DNA of 64,000 nt from Planktothrix sp. FACHB-1365 (GTDB taxonomy: Bacteria > Cyanobacteriota > Cyanobacteriia > Cyanobacteriales > Microcoleaceae), in the NCBI RefSeq assembly GCF_014697575.1, contig NZ_JACJSC010000005.1, forward strand, positions 124,001-188,000. Reading direction: 5' to 3'. The notes beneath the pieces were generated by a model. The model ran no database searches and was not told the DNA's origin. It saw nothing but the letters and a program-made list of their open reading frames with translations. This document shows, in pieces, positions 45,701 through 54,737 of the stretch (position 1 is the first letter of the stretch; the number at the start of each line of letters is the position of its first letter). The translations under genes were made by a program, and so were the position numbers.

Positions 45701-46022
45701 CAGAAACCGGGTTTCTTTCAAGATTTGGGATAGGAAATCAGGGTTTATACAGAAACCCGGTTTCTTTTACCCCTTTTACCCTATCCAGAAACCGGGTTTC
45801 TTTCAAGATTTAGGATAAGAAATCAGGGTTTATACAGAAACCCGGTTTCTTTTACCCCCTTTACCCTATCCAGAAACCGGGTTTCTTTCAAGATTTGGGA
45901 TAAGAAATCAGGGTTTATACAGAAACCCGGTTTCTTTTACCCCCTTTACCCTATCCAGAAACCGGGTTTCTTTCAAGATTTGGGATAAGAAATCAGGGTT
46001 TATACAGAAACCCGGTTTCTTT
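45701..46022. repeat. 85-bp tandem repeat, about 3.8 units, with nested palindromes
   Basis: Units start at 45701, 45786, 45871 and 45956, a constant 85-bp period. Each unit contains AGAAACCGGGTTTCT and AGAAACCCGGTTTCT, 15-bp palindromes ~45 bp apart, and an ATCAGGGTTTATA spacer. The array fills the gap between 5S copy 2 and nadC. Not a CRISPR: unit interiors do not vary. Confidence 0.92.
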
Positions 46023-46068
46023 GAGCATCGATATTATATGATATTTTGAGATTCCTAATAGATTGAAT

Positions 46069-46986
46069 ATGAAGGCGATATTACCCCCTGGAATTATTTT
46101 AGATCCGCTATTACAACAATGGTTATTAGAAGATATTGGACGAGGCGATCGCAGTACCGCCGGATTATTAATTGGAAATCAGATAAAATCTGCGGATTGG
46201 ATTGTTAAAGAAAAGGGTGTCATTGCTGGGTTATCCGTAGCGGCGAGAGTGTTTCAACTCTTAGATCATCAGATGCAATTTACACCTTTAATTCAGGATG
46301 GAGAATATTGTGAAAAAGGGACAAAAATTGCGATTTTAGAAGGAAGTTTAGAAGCCTTATTAACGGGTGAGCGAGTGGCGTTAAATTTAGCGATGCGACT
46401 GAGTGGAATAGCGACAGCAACGAGAAAATATGTAGAAGCGATCGCAGATTTACCTTGTCAATTAGTGGATACTCGCAAAACAACACCCGGATTAAGAGTA
46501 TTAGAAAAATATGCGATTCAAGTGGGAGGTGCAAAAAATCATCGCATGGGATTAGATGATGCAATTATGATTAAAGATAATCATATTGCGGCGGCGGGTG
46601 GAATTGGAAAAGCGATCACTCAAATTCGAGAAATAATGCCTTATCCTTTAACAATTGAAGTAGAAACCGAAACTTTAGAACAGGTAAAAATCGCCTTAGA
46701 ACATCAAGCGGATATTATTATGTTAGATAATATGTCTTTAGAATTAATGAAGGAAGCCGTTAATCTAATTCGTCAGAATAATCCTCGTATTAAAATAGAA
46801 GCATCGGGAAATATTACCTTAGAAACGATTCATTCCGTTGCAGAAACTGGGGTAGATTATATTTCAACGAGTGCCCCCATTACCCGTTCAACTTGGTTAG
46901 ATTTAAGTATGAAAATGTATAGTAGGGAACAGGGAACAGGGAACAGGGAACAGGGAGGAAAAGAGAAATACAAGTTTAGGTTTTAA
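46069..46986 (+). CDS. nadC: NadC, nicotinate-nucleotide diphosphorylase (carboxylating)
   Basis: About 305 residues. Quinolinate phosphoribosyltransferase with GEYCEKGTKIA, the RVALNLAMRLSGIATATRKY segment, DTRKTTPGLRVLEKYAI QVGGAKNHRMGL read in order, IKDNHI, and the C-terminal IEASGNITLETI and YISTSAPI. It converts quinolinate and PRPP into NaMN for NAD synthesis. ATG at 46069 preferred over TTG 46063. After SMKMY the chain continues SREQGTGNREQGGKEKYKFR, encoded by GGGAACA tandem repeats; this ~20-residue tail is repeat-derived. Confidence 0.94.
   Translation: MKAILPPGIILDPLLQQWLLEDIGRGDRSTAGLLIGNQIKSADWIVKEKGVIAGLSVAARVFQLLDHQMQFTPLIQDGEYCEKGTKIAILEGSLEALLTGERVALNLAMRLSGIATATRKYVEAIADLPCQLVDTRKTTPGLRVLEKYAIQVGGAKNHRMGLDDAIMIKDNHIAAAGGIGKAITQIREIMPYPLTIEVETETLEQVKIALEHQADIIMLDNMSLELMKEAVNLIRQNNPRIKIEASGNITLETIHSVAETGVDYISTSAPITRSTWLDLSMKMYSREQGTGNREQGGKEKYKFRF
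46925..46962. repeat. GGGAACA(GG) tandem array within the nadC 3' end
   Basis: About four units of GGGAACAGG/GGGAACA encode the last residues of NadC. Related arrays occur at 61680-61710, in the reverse orientation at 19611-19630 and 40985-41015, and a variant in sufR (5158-5190). Confidence 0.8.
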
Positions 46987-47035
46987 CATTAGTCTATGTC
47001 CTAACAGTCTTGGCGACGGCCATAAATTTTAATTG

Positions 47036-47054
47036 AGGGCGAGGTTTTCTCGCC
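47036..47054. repeat. GGGCGAGGTTTTCTCGCCC hairpin, copy 2
   Basis: Near-palindrome matching 30009-30027 with one base difference, in the gap between convergent nadC and the C39 peptidase gene. Confidence 0.6.
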
Positions 47055-47080
47055 CTGATATTCTAGGGTATTCCTAAGCG

Positions 47081-48109
47081 TTACTTAGAAATAAAATGCA
47101 CCCAAAAATTGCCATCAGGGATGCAAACTCGCGTGATCAAGCGATAGGAATAATGTAAATAAGCTCCACTCAAATCAGTGCGATAACCAGAGGAGAACCA
47201 TTCCCCATAGGGGTCATGAACAATAAACCCGTATTCGTCATAACCCACAACAACAATGATATGACCAAAGGACGTAAAATACCCATGAATAACAGCCGGA
47301 TTTCCAGCCGCAATCCAATCTTTAATATCGTCTATAGTTCCATTGTCAGTAAAATAATCCTGACAACCATAATCTCGAACAATTCGAGCTAAATCATAAG
47401 GATCATGACGACTATAGCCTTTATTAATCGCATATTCATAAAGTTCATCTTCCAGTTGACCCGAACTGGTTTTACGACGAGCTTTGAAATATTCCAAACA
47501 CATTGAGATGGAAGTAACATTGCATGAACCCGTGGGATTAAACCAGTTGTCTAATTGAGATTTATAGGGAACATTGAGACGATAACTGGATGGAATCGGT
47601 TTAGGATAAACCAGTTTTCCATTTTCATAAATTTGGGCGTGTTCTCCCCAAATATATAAAACCGAATATCCTCCAAAGGACTCATTTCGTAAAGCGACTC
47701 GTAAATGTCCACGAATGGGGTCATAGGCTAAAACAGCAAATTCTTTTCCGCCAGGAATCGAAAATTTTTCTGAGTCATTTAGTTGAGAAGAAGCAATCGG
47801 TTTAACCTTAAAAACGGTACTTTTAAGGGTTTTCAATATCGGGGTGGTAACGGGAATCTGTTCCCGTTTTGTTTCGATTAACTTTTTCGCCGTAATTGTA
47901 CCCAGATAACCCGCTTCACCACACTCCATCAACTTTTGGAATTGATGTAATGAAGCTGTTGATTTAGGGCCAAAAATGCCATCGGCTGGGGGATCAAGCA
48001 AACCTAACCCAATGAGTTGAGTTTGGATCTGACGACTGAGTTCGTCATCTTCAGCAATGGCTTTAATATCATATCGAGTATTTTTACCGATAAAATCCTG
48101 TAGTTTCAT
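47081..48109 (-). CDS. C39-like cysteine peptidase with peptidoglycan-binding domain
   Basis: A 342-residue protein. An N-terminal peptidoglycan-binding-like repeat (LIGLGLLDPPADGIFGPKST, ~32-60) precedes a peptidase_C39_2 domain with catalytic Cys ~196 (GSCNVTS), His ~283 (GHIIVVVGYD) and Asp ~299 (VHDPYGEW). There is no signal peptide, so export or an intracellular role is uncertain. It may trim peptides or cross-links near the cell wall. ATG at 48107-48109. Confidence 0.82.
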   Translation of the reverse strand: MKLQDFIGKNTRYDIKAIAEDDELSRQIQTQLIGLGLLDPPADGIFGPKSTASLHQFQKLMECGEAGYLGTITAKKLIETKREQIPVTTPILKTLKSTVFKVKPIASSQLNDSEKFSIPGGKEFAVLAYDPIRGHLRVALRNESFGGYSVLYIWGEHAQIYENGKLVYPKPIPSSYRLNVPYKSQLDNWFNPTGSCNVTSISMCLEYFKARRKTSSGQLEDELYEYAINKGYSRHDPYDLARIVRDYGCQDYFTDNGTIDDIKDWIAAGNPAVIHGYFTSFGHIIVVVGYDEYGFIVHDPYGEWFSSGYRTDLSGAYLHYSYRLITRVCIPDGNFWVHFISK

Positions 48110-48204
48110 ATTGGCTGGTTCTCATCATTGACTCAATCATCATAGACATCAAAGTTGTCAGGACAATTTTACCGATATTTGGGAAGAATTTAGAGATATC
48201 CCGA

Positions 48205-49521
48205 TCATCCCTCTAAATCTGCACTGTGTACAGGAGGTTTGAGGATGACGATTCCATAAGCATGAGCCGATAAATACTGTTGTGCTGCCTGTTGAATTTC
48301 TGTAGAACTCAATGCTTGAATATGATCAGGATAATACAGACCTGCGGTTAAATCCCCGACTAAGGATTGATAATAGCCATATAATCCAGCGCGATCGCTT
48401 GGTGTTTCATTACTAAAGATAAACCGATTTGCCACTTGTGTCCTAACTTTTGTCATTTCCTCCTCTGTAATCGGTTCGTTTTGCAGTTGAGAGATATGAT
48501 CACACAGAATCGCTTCAACCTCGGTGAGATTTTCTACGGGTAAACGGGCTGAAATATAAAAGACCCCTTGTAAACGCTGAGTCATATTACTCGCAGAAAT
48601 CGACGAAACTAACCCTCGATTTTCCCGGAGATCTTGAAATAGTCGTGCGGTTCTTCCTTGGCCTAAAATATAAGCTAAAACATCTAAGGGATAAGTTTCA
48701 GACAGTTCTTCTAAACCGGGGACACGCCACAGCATTAATAATCGAGCTTGTTGTAACGTATCATCAATAATTTCTTGACGGACAATGCTCTGAAAACTGG
48801 CTTCAGGAGCCCAGTGTTTGCGTTCTGGGAGGACAGAACTGATTGATCCGGGATAAACTGAAGTAACGGCATCTTCTACGGTTTGAATCAGAGAATCAAC
48901 GGGTAAATTTCCTACCACTGCGACCGTCATAGAACGAGGCTGATACCAGGTGCGATGAAAATCTCGCATTTGTTGAGGGTGTAACTGTTCAATTACCGAT
49001 GCTGGCCCCAAGACCGGACGACGATAGGGAAGCTGCTCAAAGGCGATTTCCATGGACTGGCGAAAAGAGCGTCTACCGGGGTTATCCTCAGAACGACGAA
49101 TTTCTTCTAACACCACAAATCGTTCCCGTTCAAACGCCTCATCCGCAATACTAGCATTGAGAACCACATCAAACTGTAAAGGCGCTAAATCCGCCAAGTC
49201 TTGAGGGGCAGTGGTAATGTAGTAATGGGTATAGTCTTGGCTGGTGGCTGCATTCGTTACAGCACCCCGTTGTTCAATTTTTTGTTCAAATTCTCCCAAC
49301 TGGAGATGGGGTGTGCCTTTAAAAACGATATGTTCTAAAAAATGCGCCATCCCGTTGATATCATTGGATTCAATCGCCGAACCAATATTAATCCAAACGT
49401 TGAGATTGACAGCATCCACAGGTAACTGTTCGGCCACAATGGTTAAACCATTTGAGAGGCGATGAACAGTTGGGGTATTAATCGGTCGAGACGAAGACGG
49501 TTTAACAAGGATGGAAGTCAT
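48205..49521 (-). CDS. M16 family zinc metallopeptidase
   Basis: A 438-residue processing-peptidase-like protein. The inverted zinc motif HFLEHIVFKGT is at ~62-72, with the downstream Glu expected ~75 residues later (EERFVVLEEIRRSEDNPGR region). This is the catalytically active type of M16 subunit. Length matches bacterial single-domain-pair M16 proteins (~420-440). No signal peptide. In many cyanobacteria two M16 genes are adjacent; only one is seen here. Substrate unknown. Confidence 0.9.
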   Translation of the reverse strand: MTSILVKPSSSRPINTPTVHRLSNGLTIVAEQLPVDAVNLNVWINIGSAIESNDINGMAHFLEHIVFKGTPHLQLGEFEQKIEQRGAVTNAATSQDYTHYYITTAPQDLADLAPLQFDVVLNASIADEAFERERFVVLEEIRRSEDNPGRRSFRQSMEIAFEQLPYRRPVLGPASVIEQLHPQQMRDFHRTWYQPRSMTVAVVGNLPVDSLIQTVEDAVTSVYPGSISSVLPERKHWAPEASFQSIVRQEIIDDTLQQARLLMLWRVPGLEELSETYPLDVLAYILGQGRTARLFQDLRENRGLVSSISASNMTQRLQGVFYISARLPVENLTEVEAILCDHISQLQNEPITEEEMTKVRTQVANRFIFSNETPSDRAGLYGYYQSLVGDLTAGLYYPDHIQALSSTEIQQAAQQYLSAHAYGIVILKPPVHSADLEG

Positions 49522-49823
49522 TCGTTGTGTCTTGGGTTGTCTAGGTTTCTATCACTTTAGACCTTTTTGCGGAAAATTGAAAAACCCCCCGGCATTAAGA
49601 CATCAAGGCTAACCTGGCTTTTCAAAAATTCTATCCCGGCGGATAGAAAAATGCTGGGAAATCATTTTCAAAGTCACAGAAGAGGGATAATGTACCCAAT
49701 AGAAACAAGAACTCGCCATACCATCAGCAAGTTCTTGTTTAAAAGATCAAGAGAAGATTATTGTGTTAAAGTGGACAACAATTTGTCAATCCAGATTAAC
49801 TCTTGTATTCCAGAACTCTAAAA

Positions 49824-49897
<74 letters not shown>

Positions 49898-49971
49898 TCG
49901 CTTGTTCCTTTCCTAGTATAACCATAACTTTCTGAATTTGACAACCCCTTTTTTAAAATATTTTTTGGGCG

Positions 49972-50082
49972 ACTAGGGGACAAGGGGACGGGGGACTAGG
50001 GGACGGGGGGACTAGGGGACTAGGGGACTAGGGGACTAGGGGACTAGGGGACTAGGGGACTAGGGGACTAGGGGACTAGGGG
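49972..50082 (+). repeat. ACTAGGGG octamer satellite
   Basis: Nine perfect ACTAGGGG units (50011-50082) preceded by about five variant units (ACAAGGGG, ACGGGGG). Runs of four G every eight bases meet the sequence requirement for a G-quadruplex. It continues into a GGAGATGAGGGAAGATCAG array. Confidence 0.9.
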
Positions 50083-50135
50083 AGATGAGGGAAGATCAGG
50101 GGAGATGAGGGAAGATCAGGGGAGATGAGGGAGGC
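50083..50135 (+). repeat. GGAGATGAGGGAAGATCAG tandem repeat
   Basis: About two and a half copies of a ~20-bp unit directly after the octamer satellite. The 60 bp up to the asparaginase stop hold a CTTCGACAGGCTCAGG element common in bacterial intergenic repeats. Confidence 0.8.
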
Positions 50136-50193
50136 CGAAGTCTCCCTTCGACAGGCTCAGGGCAGCGCAGTGTCAAGCTGTCAATAGCTCACT

Positions 50194-51147
50194 TTAAAGA
50201 AACGACAATTCCCCCATGACATCTAAGCGTTTGAAGTCGTTGAGGGTGAGGAATTTTTCACCCAGGGTTTCGGCGATGGTGGGGGTAATCCATCCCATTT
50301 GTTTTAATAGATGAATGGCGGTGGCGTATTTCGCGCGATGTGAGCCATCCATAACTTTAATGGCTAATCCCATGCCTTCACCAATGCGTCCAACACATTG
50401 CACCCCTTCGGCTCCAGATTTACTGACGAGTTCTCCTTCGGTTAAGCGCATTAATTCCGTGTCAAAACGTCCAACTCCGGCGACCATTTCCGGGTGATGG
50501 GTCATGGCGCGAACAATACGTTCTCGATCAAGGTTATCCCCCGATGTTAATTGAGCATAGAGTATCGCCATTTGGCTTAATTCCAAATAATAGGTCGGTG
50601 CGCCGCAGTCATCCCTAGCACTGAGAAATTCATCGGGGGGTAATGCTAATAATTCTCCGACTTTACCGATAATGAGTTGTTGTAGAGGATGTTTCCGTTG
50701 TAAATAGCTTTCTAACGGCCAATGGCATTGTTGACAAACCGCTAACATTCCGGCGTGTTTCCCAGAACAGCCATGTTGCAGACGGCTATTTTTGCCTTCA
50801 GGAATGGGACACTGGAGTTGTACGGGATCAACATCCGCTCGCCAGAGAATATTAAACGCTTGTCGAGCTTGTTCGATGGTTCCTTGATGAGAACTACAGA
50901 TAATCGCTAAATCAATATCGGTTAAATCATATCGTTCCAGTGTGCCTGTTGTGATTACAGCTAAGGCTTGAAAAGGTTTTAAGGCAGACCGGATAAAGGT
51001 CGCCGTGTCGGAATTTCCCGCAACAGATAATACTCGTCCTCGGCTATCACAGACGGTTGCTTGCACCCGATGGGTAGACTCAACGAGTCCTTCCCGCAGG
51101 AGTCTAACTTCCAGTTCTTTGGCTTGTGTTCGTTTTCCCCGTGTCAT
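50194..51147 (-). CDS. Asparaginase II family (PF06089-type) amidohydrolase
   Basis: A 317-residue protein of the thermolabile/Rhizobium-type asparaginase family: FIRSALKPFQALAVITTG near 50, IICSSHQGT near 85, NCSGKHAGML-like HGCSGKHAGMLAVC near 125, and the DDCGAPTYYLEL segment. It hydrolyses asparagine to aspartate and ammonia. It is 40 bp downstream of the CGLD27 gene, a pairing frequent in cyanobacteria. No signal peptide. Confidence 0.88.
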   Translation of the reverse strand: MTRGKRTQAKELEVRLLREGLVESTHRVQATVCDSRGRVLSVAGNSDTATFIRSALKPFQALAVITTGTLERYDLTDIDLAIICSSHQGTIEQARQAFNILWRADVDPVQLQCPIPEGKNSRLQHGCSGKHAGMLAVCQQCHWPLESYLQRKHPLQQLIIGKVGELLALPPDEFLSARDDCGAPTYYLELSQMAILYAQLTSGDNLDRERIVRAMTHHPEMVAGVGRFDTELMRLTEGELVSKSGAEGVQCVGRIGEGMGLAIKVMDGSHRAKYATAIHLLKQMGWITPTIAETLGEKFLTLNDFKRLDVMGELSFL

Positions 51148-51187
51148 ATTTAAGATTATATTTCAATTGGATTGGGTGAGTCAGTAT

Positions 51188-51688
51188 TTACAATAAGATC
51201 CAGATTAGTCCGCCTCCTGCGAACAATCCTGCTAAACCGTAATAAGTTTTTCGTAATCGAGTCAGAATCGGTTGAACTTGGTGGGTGAGAATGAGTTGAT
51301 CTTGAAGTAAAAATTCAGGGGTTTTTAGCCAAGTTTGGCCGTCATACCATCCTGATTCTTCATAAAAAATTTTAGAACTCAACAGACGGGATCTAATATA
51401 GTACCAGCCTAAAGATAACCGAATCACGACTAAGGTTAAAATAAAACTTGCTCCTGTCGCCGCACTGAGTATTAATTGGCCTGGGTATTTACTCGGGGCA
51501 AAACTAGCAGCAGCTACAGGACAAAAAATCACCCAGCTAATAAACCATACCCAAACTAATTTTCTCAAATATTGGGGCCAGTTGAGCATCACCCAGCTAA
51601 AAAACCAAGATGCTTTCAATTCTTGATATTCATTCACAGGACGTTGTTCAGGGGGAACTGGACAGACGGATACGGAAACCTCTCTCAT
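51188..51688 (-). CDS. CGLD27/Ycf36 family (DUF1230) membrane protein
   Basis: A 166-residue protein with family segments CPVPPEQRPVNEYQEL at the start, a double hydrophobic region (LVWVWFISWVIFCPVAAA and LILSAATGASFILTLVVIRL), RSRLLSSKIFYEESGWYDGQ and a C-terminal hydrophobic end. Members are conserved across cyanobacteria and chloroplasts (Chlamydomonas CGLD27) with a proposed role in photosynthetic acclimation or iron. It begins a two-gene unit with the asparaginase. Confidence 0.9.
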   Translation of the reverse strand: MREVSVSVCPVPPEQRPVNEYQELKASWFFSWVMLNWPQYLRKLVWVWFISWVIFCPVAAASFAPSKYPGQLILSAATGASFILTLVVIRLSLGWYYIRSRLLSSKIFYEESGWYDGQTWLKTPEFLLQDQLILTHQVQPILTRLRKTYYGLAGLFAGGGLIWILL

Positions 51689-52151
51689 ATCAAAATCTGA
51701 GATTTTCTAGGATGGGCAAATCAATAATTTTATGTTTATCCAAACATGATAACGATTTGACAGACGGATTGTTTTCTCAGTTGGGCTGATATTTCCAGTC
51801 AAATGTCAGCCTGAAACGCTAGTAACCCGGATAAATCTGGTGTTTTTGAATCAGAGGATCTTTTTTTTTAAAGCTAAATCTTAAAATATTATAAAGAATA
51901 AGGATAATTTTAAATTTTGTGATACCTTCTACCCATCTCCAAAACAAAATCATGGGTAAAAACGCAAATGATTGACTTAATCTCCTAATGTGGGCGTAAT
52001 TAAAACTTAACTGTAGAATTCTTTGAATATCAGGGCATCTATATTTATTTGCCCTTTCTTTGTTTATACAAAGGGACAAGGGGAAGGGGAGAAGAGATTT
52101 TTAACGGTTAACTGTTAATATCCTATATCCCCCTCTGGTTTCTAAACGTCT

Positions 52152-54068
52152 TTATTGTAAGCGTTGACGGGCCATCATGCGCCAGGTGAGTAATTCGGGT
52201 AAACGCCAGGTAACGCCGTTAGATTGTTGATCGGTTTCGTCCTGTTCTAAAGCCGTTTTCCAAAATGCTAGGGCTTGTTTGTGACGGTTTTGGGCTTCTA
52301 AAACTTGAGCTAAAATATAGTAAGCTACGGCATTAGATTCTTTTAATTCTAAAGATTGACGTAACTCAACTTCAGCTTGTTTAGGATTATTTTGCAAGAA
52401 ATAAGCCCAGCCTAAATTTTTATGTAAAGCAGAGCGAACTCCTTTATCCTTAACCTGTACGAGGGTTTTTTCTAATTTATCAATGGCTTCGTGGGTTTTG
52501 CCTTCTAAAATTTCTAACCGAGCTAAATTATTAACAGCCGCTTGTGCTGCTCGGTTATTGTCAACATCAACCAGAATTTGATAATGTTTTTTCGCAGGTT
52601 CAAACTGTTCTAGTTTCTCGTAAGTAGACCCTAGGTTATAATGACCTGCACTTAAGGCGGGATGATAACGAACGGCTTGTAATAAATCGGTTTTAGCGGA
52701 TTGGAATTCTCCTTCTAAATAGTGTTTATAACCGAGTTCATTGAAGGATTTACCCATTAATTGATACCAGATTTCTTTTTTGAAATTGCTGTTAATGGTG
52801 TAACCGATGGGTTGTGACGATCGGACGGTTTCTAAGAGCGATCGCTCGATTAAGAAATCCAAGGAAATTTGAACTTCCGTTCCGGTTTCCGAGAGGATCA
52901 AATCCGTTGCCAACTCACTTAAGGTGGCTGGTTTGGGATTGACAGCTAACCAACAAACTAAACGAATTTCAAGCTCTGACAATTCTTGATCGGCTCGTAG
53001 ATGTTGACGAACCAATTCTTCAATCACTAAGGTATTTTGCTTGATTAATTTGGTGAGATTTCCGATGGTTAAATCGGGGATTTTAGCCGACCATAATTTT
53101 AAGATTAAGGGATTACCTCCACATAAATGCACTAACTCCGACAGGTATTTTCCATCCAAATAGAGGCTTTCCTGACCGGAAAGTAACATTTGTTGAGAGT
53201 CTTGTTCAGATAAGCCTGTTAACTGAATAGACGGTTTAGAGGCAAATTTTTGCCAGGAGGGGGGAATTTCCCAACCCATTAATAACACGCTACTGCGATG
53301 GGAAGATTCACTCAATTGTTGCAGGAGGACTTCATAACTTTTGAAAGCGGCATCTTTACTTCCCAGTTGTGAAATATATTCCACTTCATCGATAATCAGT
53401 AAATATCGAGAATTGGATAGGGTTTTGATGAATTCAGCAATTTGTTCTGAATCATCCCAATTTGAGGGCGGTTTCGAGGTAGCCGGAAAAGTAGCGGCAA
53501 TAAATTCGCTGGGAGAAGGTTTATCTCGAAGCGATCGCCAAATTACTTGGTCAAAGTCTGGGGCAATTTCTTGGACTAATTTCACCCCTAATGCAGTTTT
53601 TCCAATTCCTCCAATCCCTTCCACCATCACCAGGGGAGCGCGTTCTGTCACTAAACCTTGTTTTAAGGTGGCTAAGGCTTCTGAACGGCCATAAAAGGCT
53701 CCTAATCGAGGCGCGCTTCCCCAATCAATTTGAACATTACTACTGAAACCTTGACCATCAACTCCTCCCAGTAAGCGTTTTTTGCGACCCGATTGGCCGT
53801 TTTGTCCGCCCAGTTGATTTCCTTCCGATTGATATTCGGCTAATAACCGTTGCTGAAGTTTGGCTAACTTTCCTGGGCCAGCCCCGGTAATGTTTAATTT
53901 CCTATACACTTCTCCTAAACGTTTCTGCAAGGCGTCCTTGCGAACTCCTAAATGCTTAGAAATTGTGGTCATGGGTTCGCCTTGGATTGCTCGTGCCATG
54001 ACTTCGAGTTCATTGTCGGAAATTCCTACTCTCGTGGCTACAGTCTTTAAAAATTCTCTGGGTACCAT
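52152..54068 (-). CDS. STAND NTPase with N-terminal HTH and C-terminal TPRs
   Basis: About 638 residues. An N-terminal ~75-residue helix-turn-helix region resembles the vWA-MoxR-associated N-terminal HTH (ISDNELEVMARAIQGEPMTT ISKHLGVRKD read in order). A Gly/Gln-rich linker leads to an NB-ARC domain: GRSEAL, Walker A GIGGIGKTA (~153-161), Walker B YLLIIDEVE (~253) and a downstream GGNPLILKLWS. The C-terminus (~430-620) is TPR repeats (SAGHYNLGSTYEKLEQFEPA). Such proteins sense ligands and oligomerise; roles include regulation and phage defence. ATG at 54066-54068. An upstream perfect inverted repeat may control it. Confidence 0.85.
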   Translation of the reverse strand: MVPREFLKTVATRVGISDNELEVMARAIQGEPMTTISKHLGVRKDALQKRLGEVYRKLNITGAGPGKLAKLQQRLLAEYQSEGNQLGGQNGQSGRKKRLLGGVDGQGFSSNVQIDWGSAPRLGAFYGRSEALATLKQGLVTERAPLVMVEGIGGIGKTALGVKLVQEIAPDFDQVIWRSLRDKPSPSEFIAATFPATSKPPSNWDDSEQIAEFIKTLSNSRYLLIIDEVEYISQLGSKDAAFKSYEVLLQQLSESSHRSSVLLMGWEIPPSWQKFASKPSIQLTGLSEQDSQQMLLSGQESLYLDGKYLSELVHLCGGNPLILKLWSAKIPDLTIGNLTKLIKQNTLVIEELVRQHLRADQELSELEIRLVCWLAVNPKPATLSELATDLILSETGTEVQISLDFLIERSLLETVRSSQPIGYTINSNFKKEIWYQLMGKSFNELGYKHYLEGEFQSAKTDLLQAVRYHPALSAGHYNLGSTYEKLEQFEPAKKHYQILVDVDNNRAAQAAVNNLARLEILEGKTHEAIDKLEKTLVQVKDKGVRSALHKNLGWAYFLQNNPKQAEVELRQSLELKESNAVAYYILAQVLEAQNRHKQALAFWKTALEQDETDQQSNGVTWRLPELLTWRMMARQRLQ

Positions 54069-54122
54069 ATCCAATTTAACCTAATAAATTTTAAGATTGA
54101 ATGCCAGCTTGATACTAAATTC

Positions 54123-54166
54123 TGCTCTTGTCAATCCCAGTAAGTTTCTATCGATTGACAAGAGCA
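54123..54166. promoter_or_regulatory. 14-bp perfect inverted repeat upstream of the STAND gene
   Basis: TGCTCTTGTCAATC (54123-54136) and GATTGACAAGAGCA (54153-54166) are exact reverse complements with a 16-bp spacer, 55-98 bp upstream of the STAND gene start. It may be an operator or a 5'-UTR hairpin. There is no T-run to suggest a terminator. Confidence 0.55.
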
Positions 54167-54366
54167 ACAAAGGATCAATCTGGGGTGATCGTCGGACAAG
54201 GAAAATCAAGCTAGAACAACTTTGAGTTGTCTTCCTAACTATCCTGCCAACCCTTGAAAATAGCTCTATTCTGGATTGAGCAATTTGCCCAAAAACTCAA
54301 GAACTCTAAATTTTAAGTTTAGCATATCTTCTCGGTTTTATGAGCTAATTCCAGAATTTTAAGTTT

Positions 54367-54639
54367 TTATGCTCCCCAGTTGAAAAACAGCGATTCAGAT
54401 GGAATCCGCTTTTCATCTCTGACGATAGCACCTGGAGTAATTTTAGCTCTAGTGGGCAGAACAGTCTTTCTGATCCGGAAACCGACGACGGGCATCCCGA
54501 CAACAGCCGTTTGTAATCGGATAGGGGGGTCTAAGTTAAAAGTGAAGAGGATTTCCCCTTTTTTAATGGCGGAGATCAGACAGTTTAGACCCGAAAATTC
54601 ACTGAGATTTGATCTTGTCCTCAAGCTCAACTTTGGCAT
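54367..54639 (-). CDS. Possible small conserved protein (90 residues)
   Basis: Minus-strand ATG frame ending SLFFNWGA. The chain has alternating hydrophobic/polar stretches that look like beta strands (EILFTFNLDPPIRLQTAVVG, then GFRIRKTVLPTRAKIT). An in-frame stop lies three codons upstream, so the start is fixed at 54639, but no Shine-Dalgarno is obvious. An overlapping plus-strand frame of similar length (54380-54691) looks less protein-like. I do not recognise the family. Confidence 0.35.
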   Translation of the reverse strand: MPKLSLRTRSNLSEFSGLNCLISAIKKGEILFTFNLDPPIRLQTAVVGMPVVGFRIRKTVLPTRAKITPGAIVRDEKRIPSESLFFNWGA

Positions 54640-54737
54640 CGGAATTCAACTTTTTGGGTCTGCTATCAAAACTCAAAAGGAACACACCTAAAGAATCTAA
54701 ATTTAATCTTTAAATTGTTCTCAACTTCAAAAAAACA

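Noticed and set aside
45701-46022. CRISPR array
   Set aside because: The repeats are separated by identical rather than unique sequence, with an 85-bp period and no cas genes; it is a minisatellite.
49567-49821. 84-codon plus-strand ORF between the M16 peptidase and tRNA-Met
   Set aside because: Composition is not protein-like, there is no ribosome-binding site, and it ends against the tRNA 3' side; most likely chance.
51819-52079. 86-codon minus-strand ORF (TTG start) between CGLD27 and the STAND gene
   Set aside because: No Shine-Dalgarno, weak start, basic low-complexity composition and no recognisable motif; I see no support for a gene in this ~460-bp gap.
54380-54691. 103-codon plus-strand ORF upstream of the FabH-like gene
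   Set aside because: It overlaps a more protein-like minus-strand frame and has no Shine-Dalgarno; one of the two at most is real.
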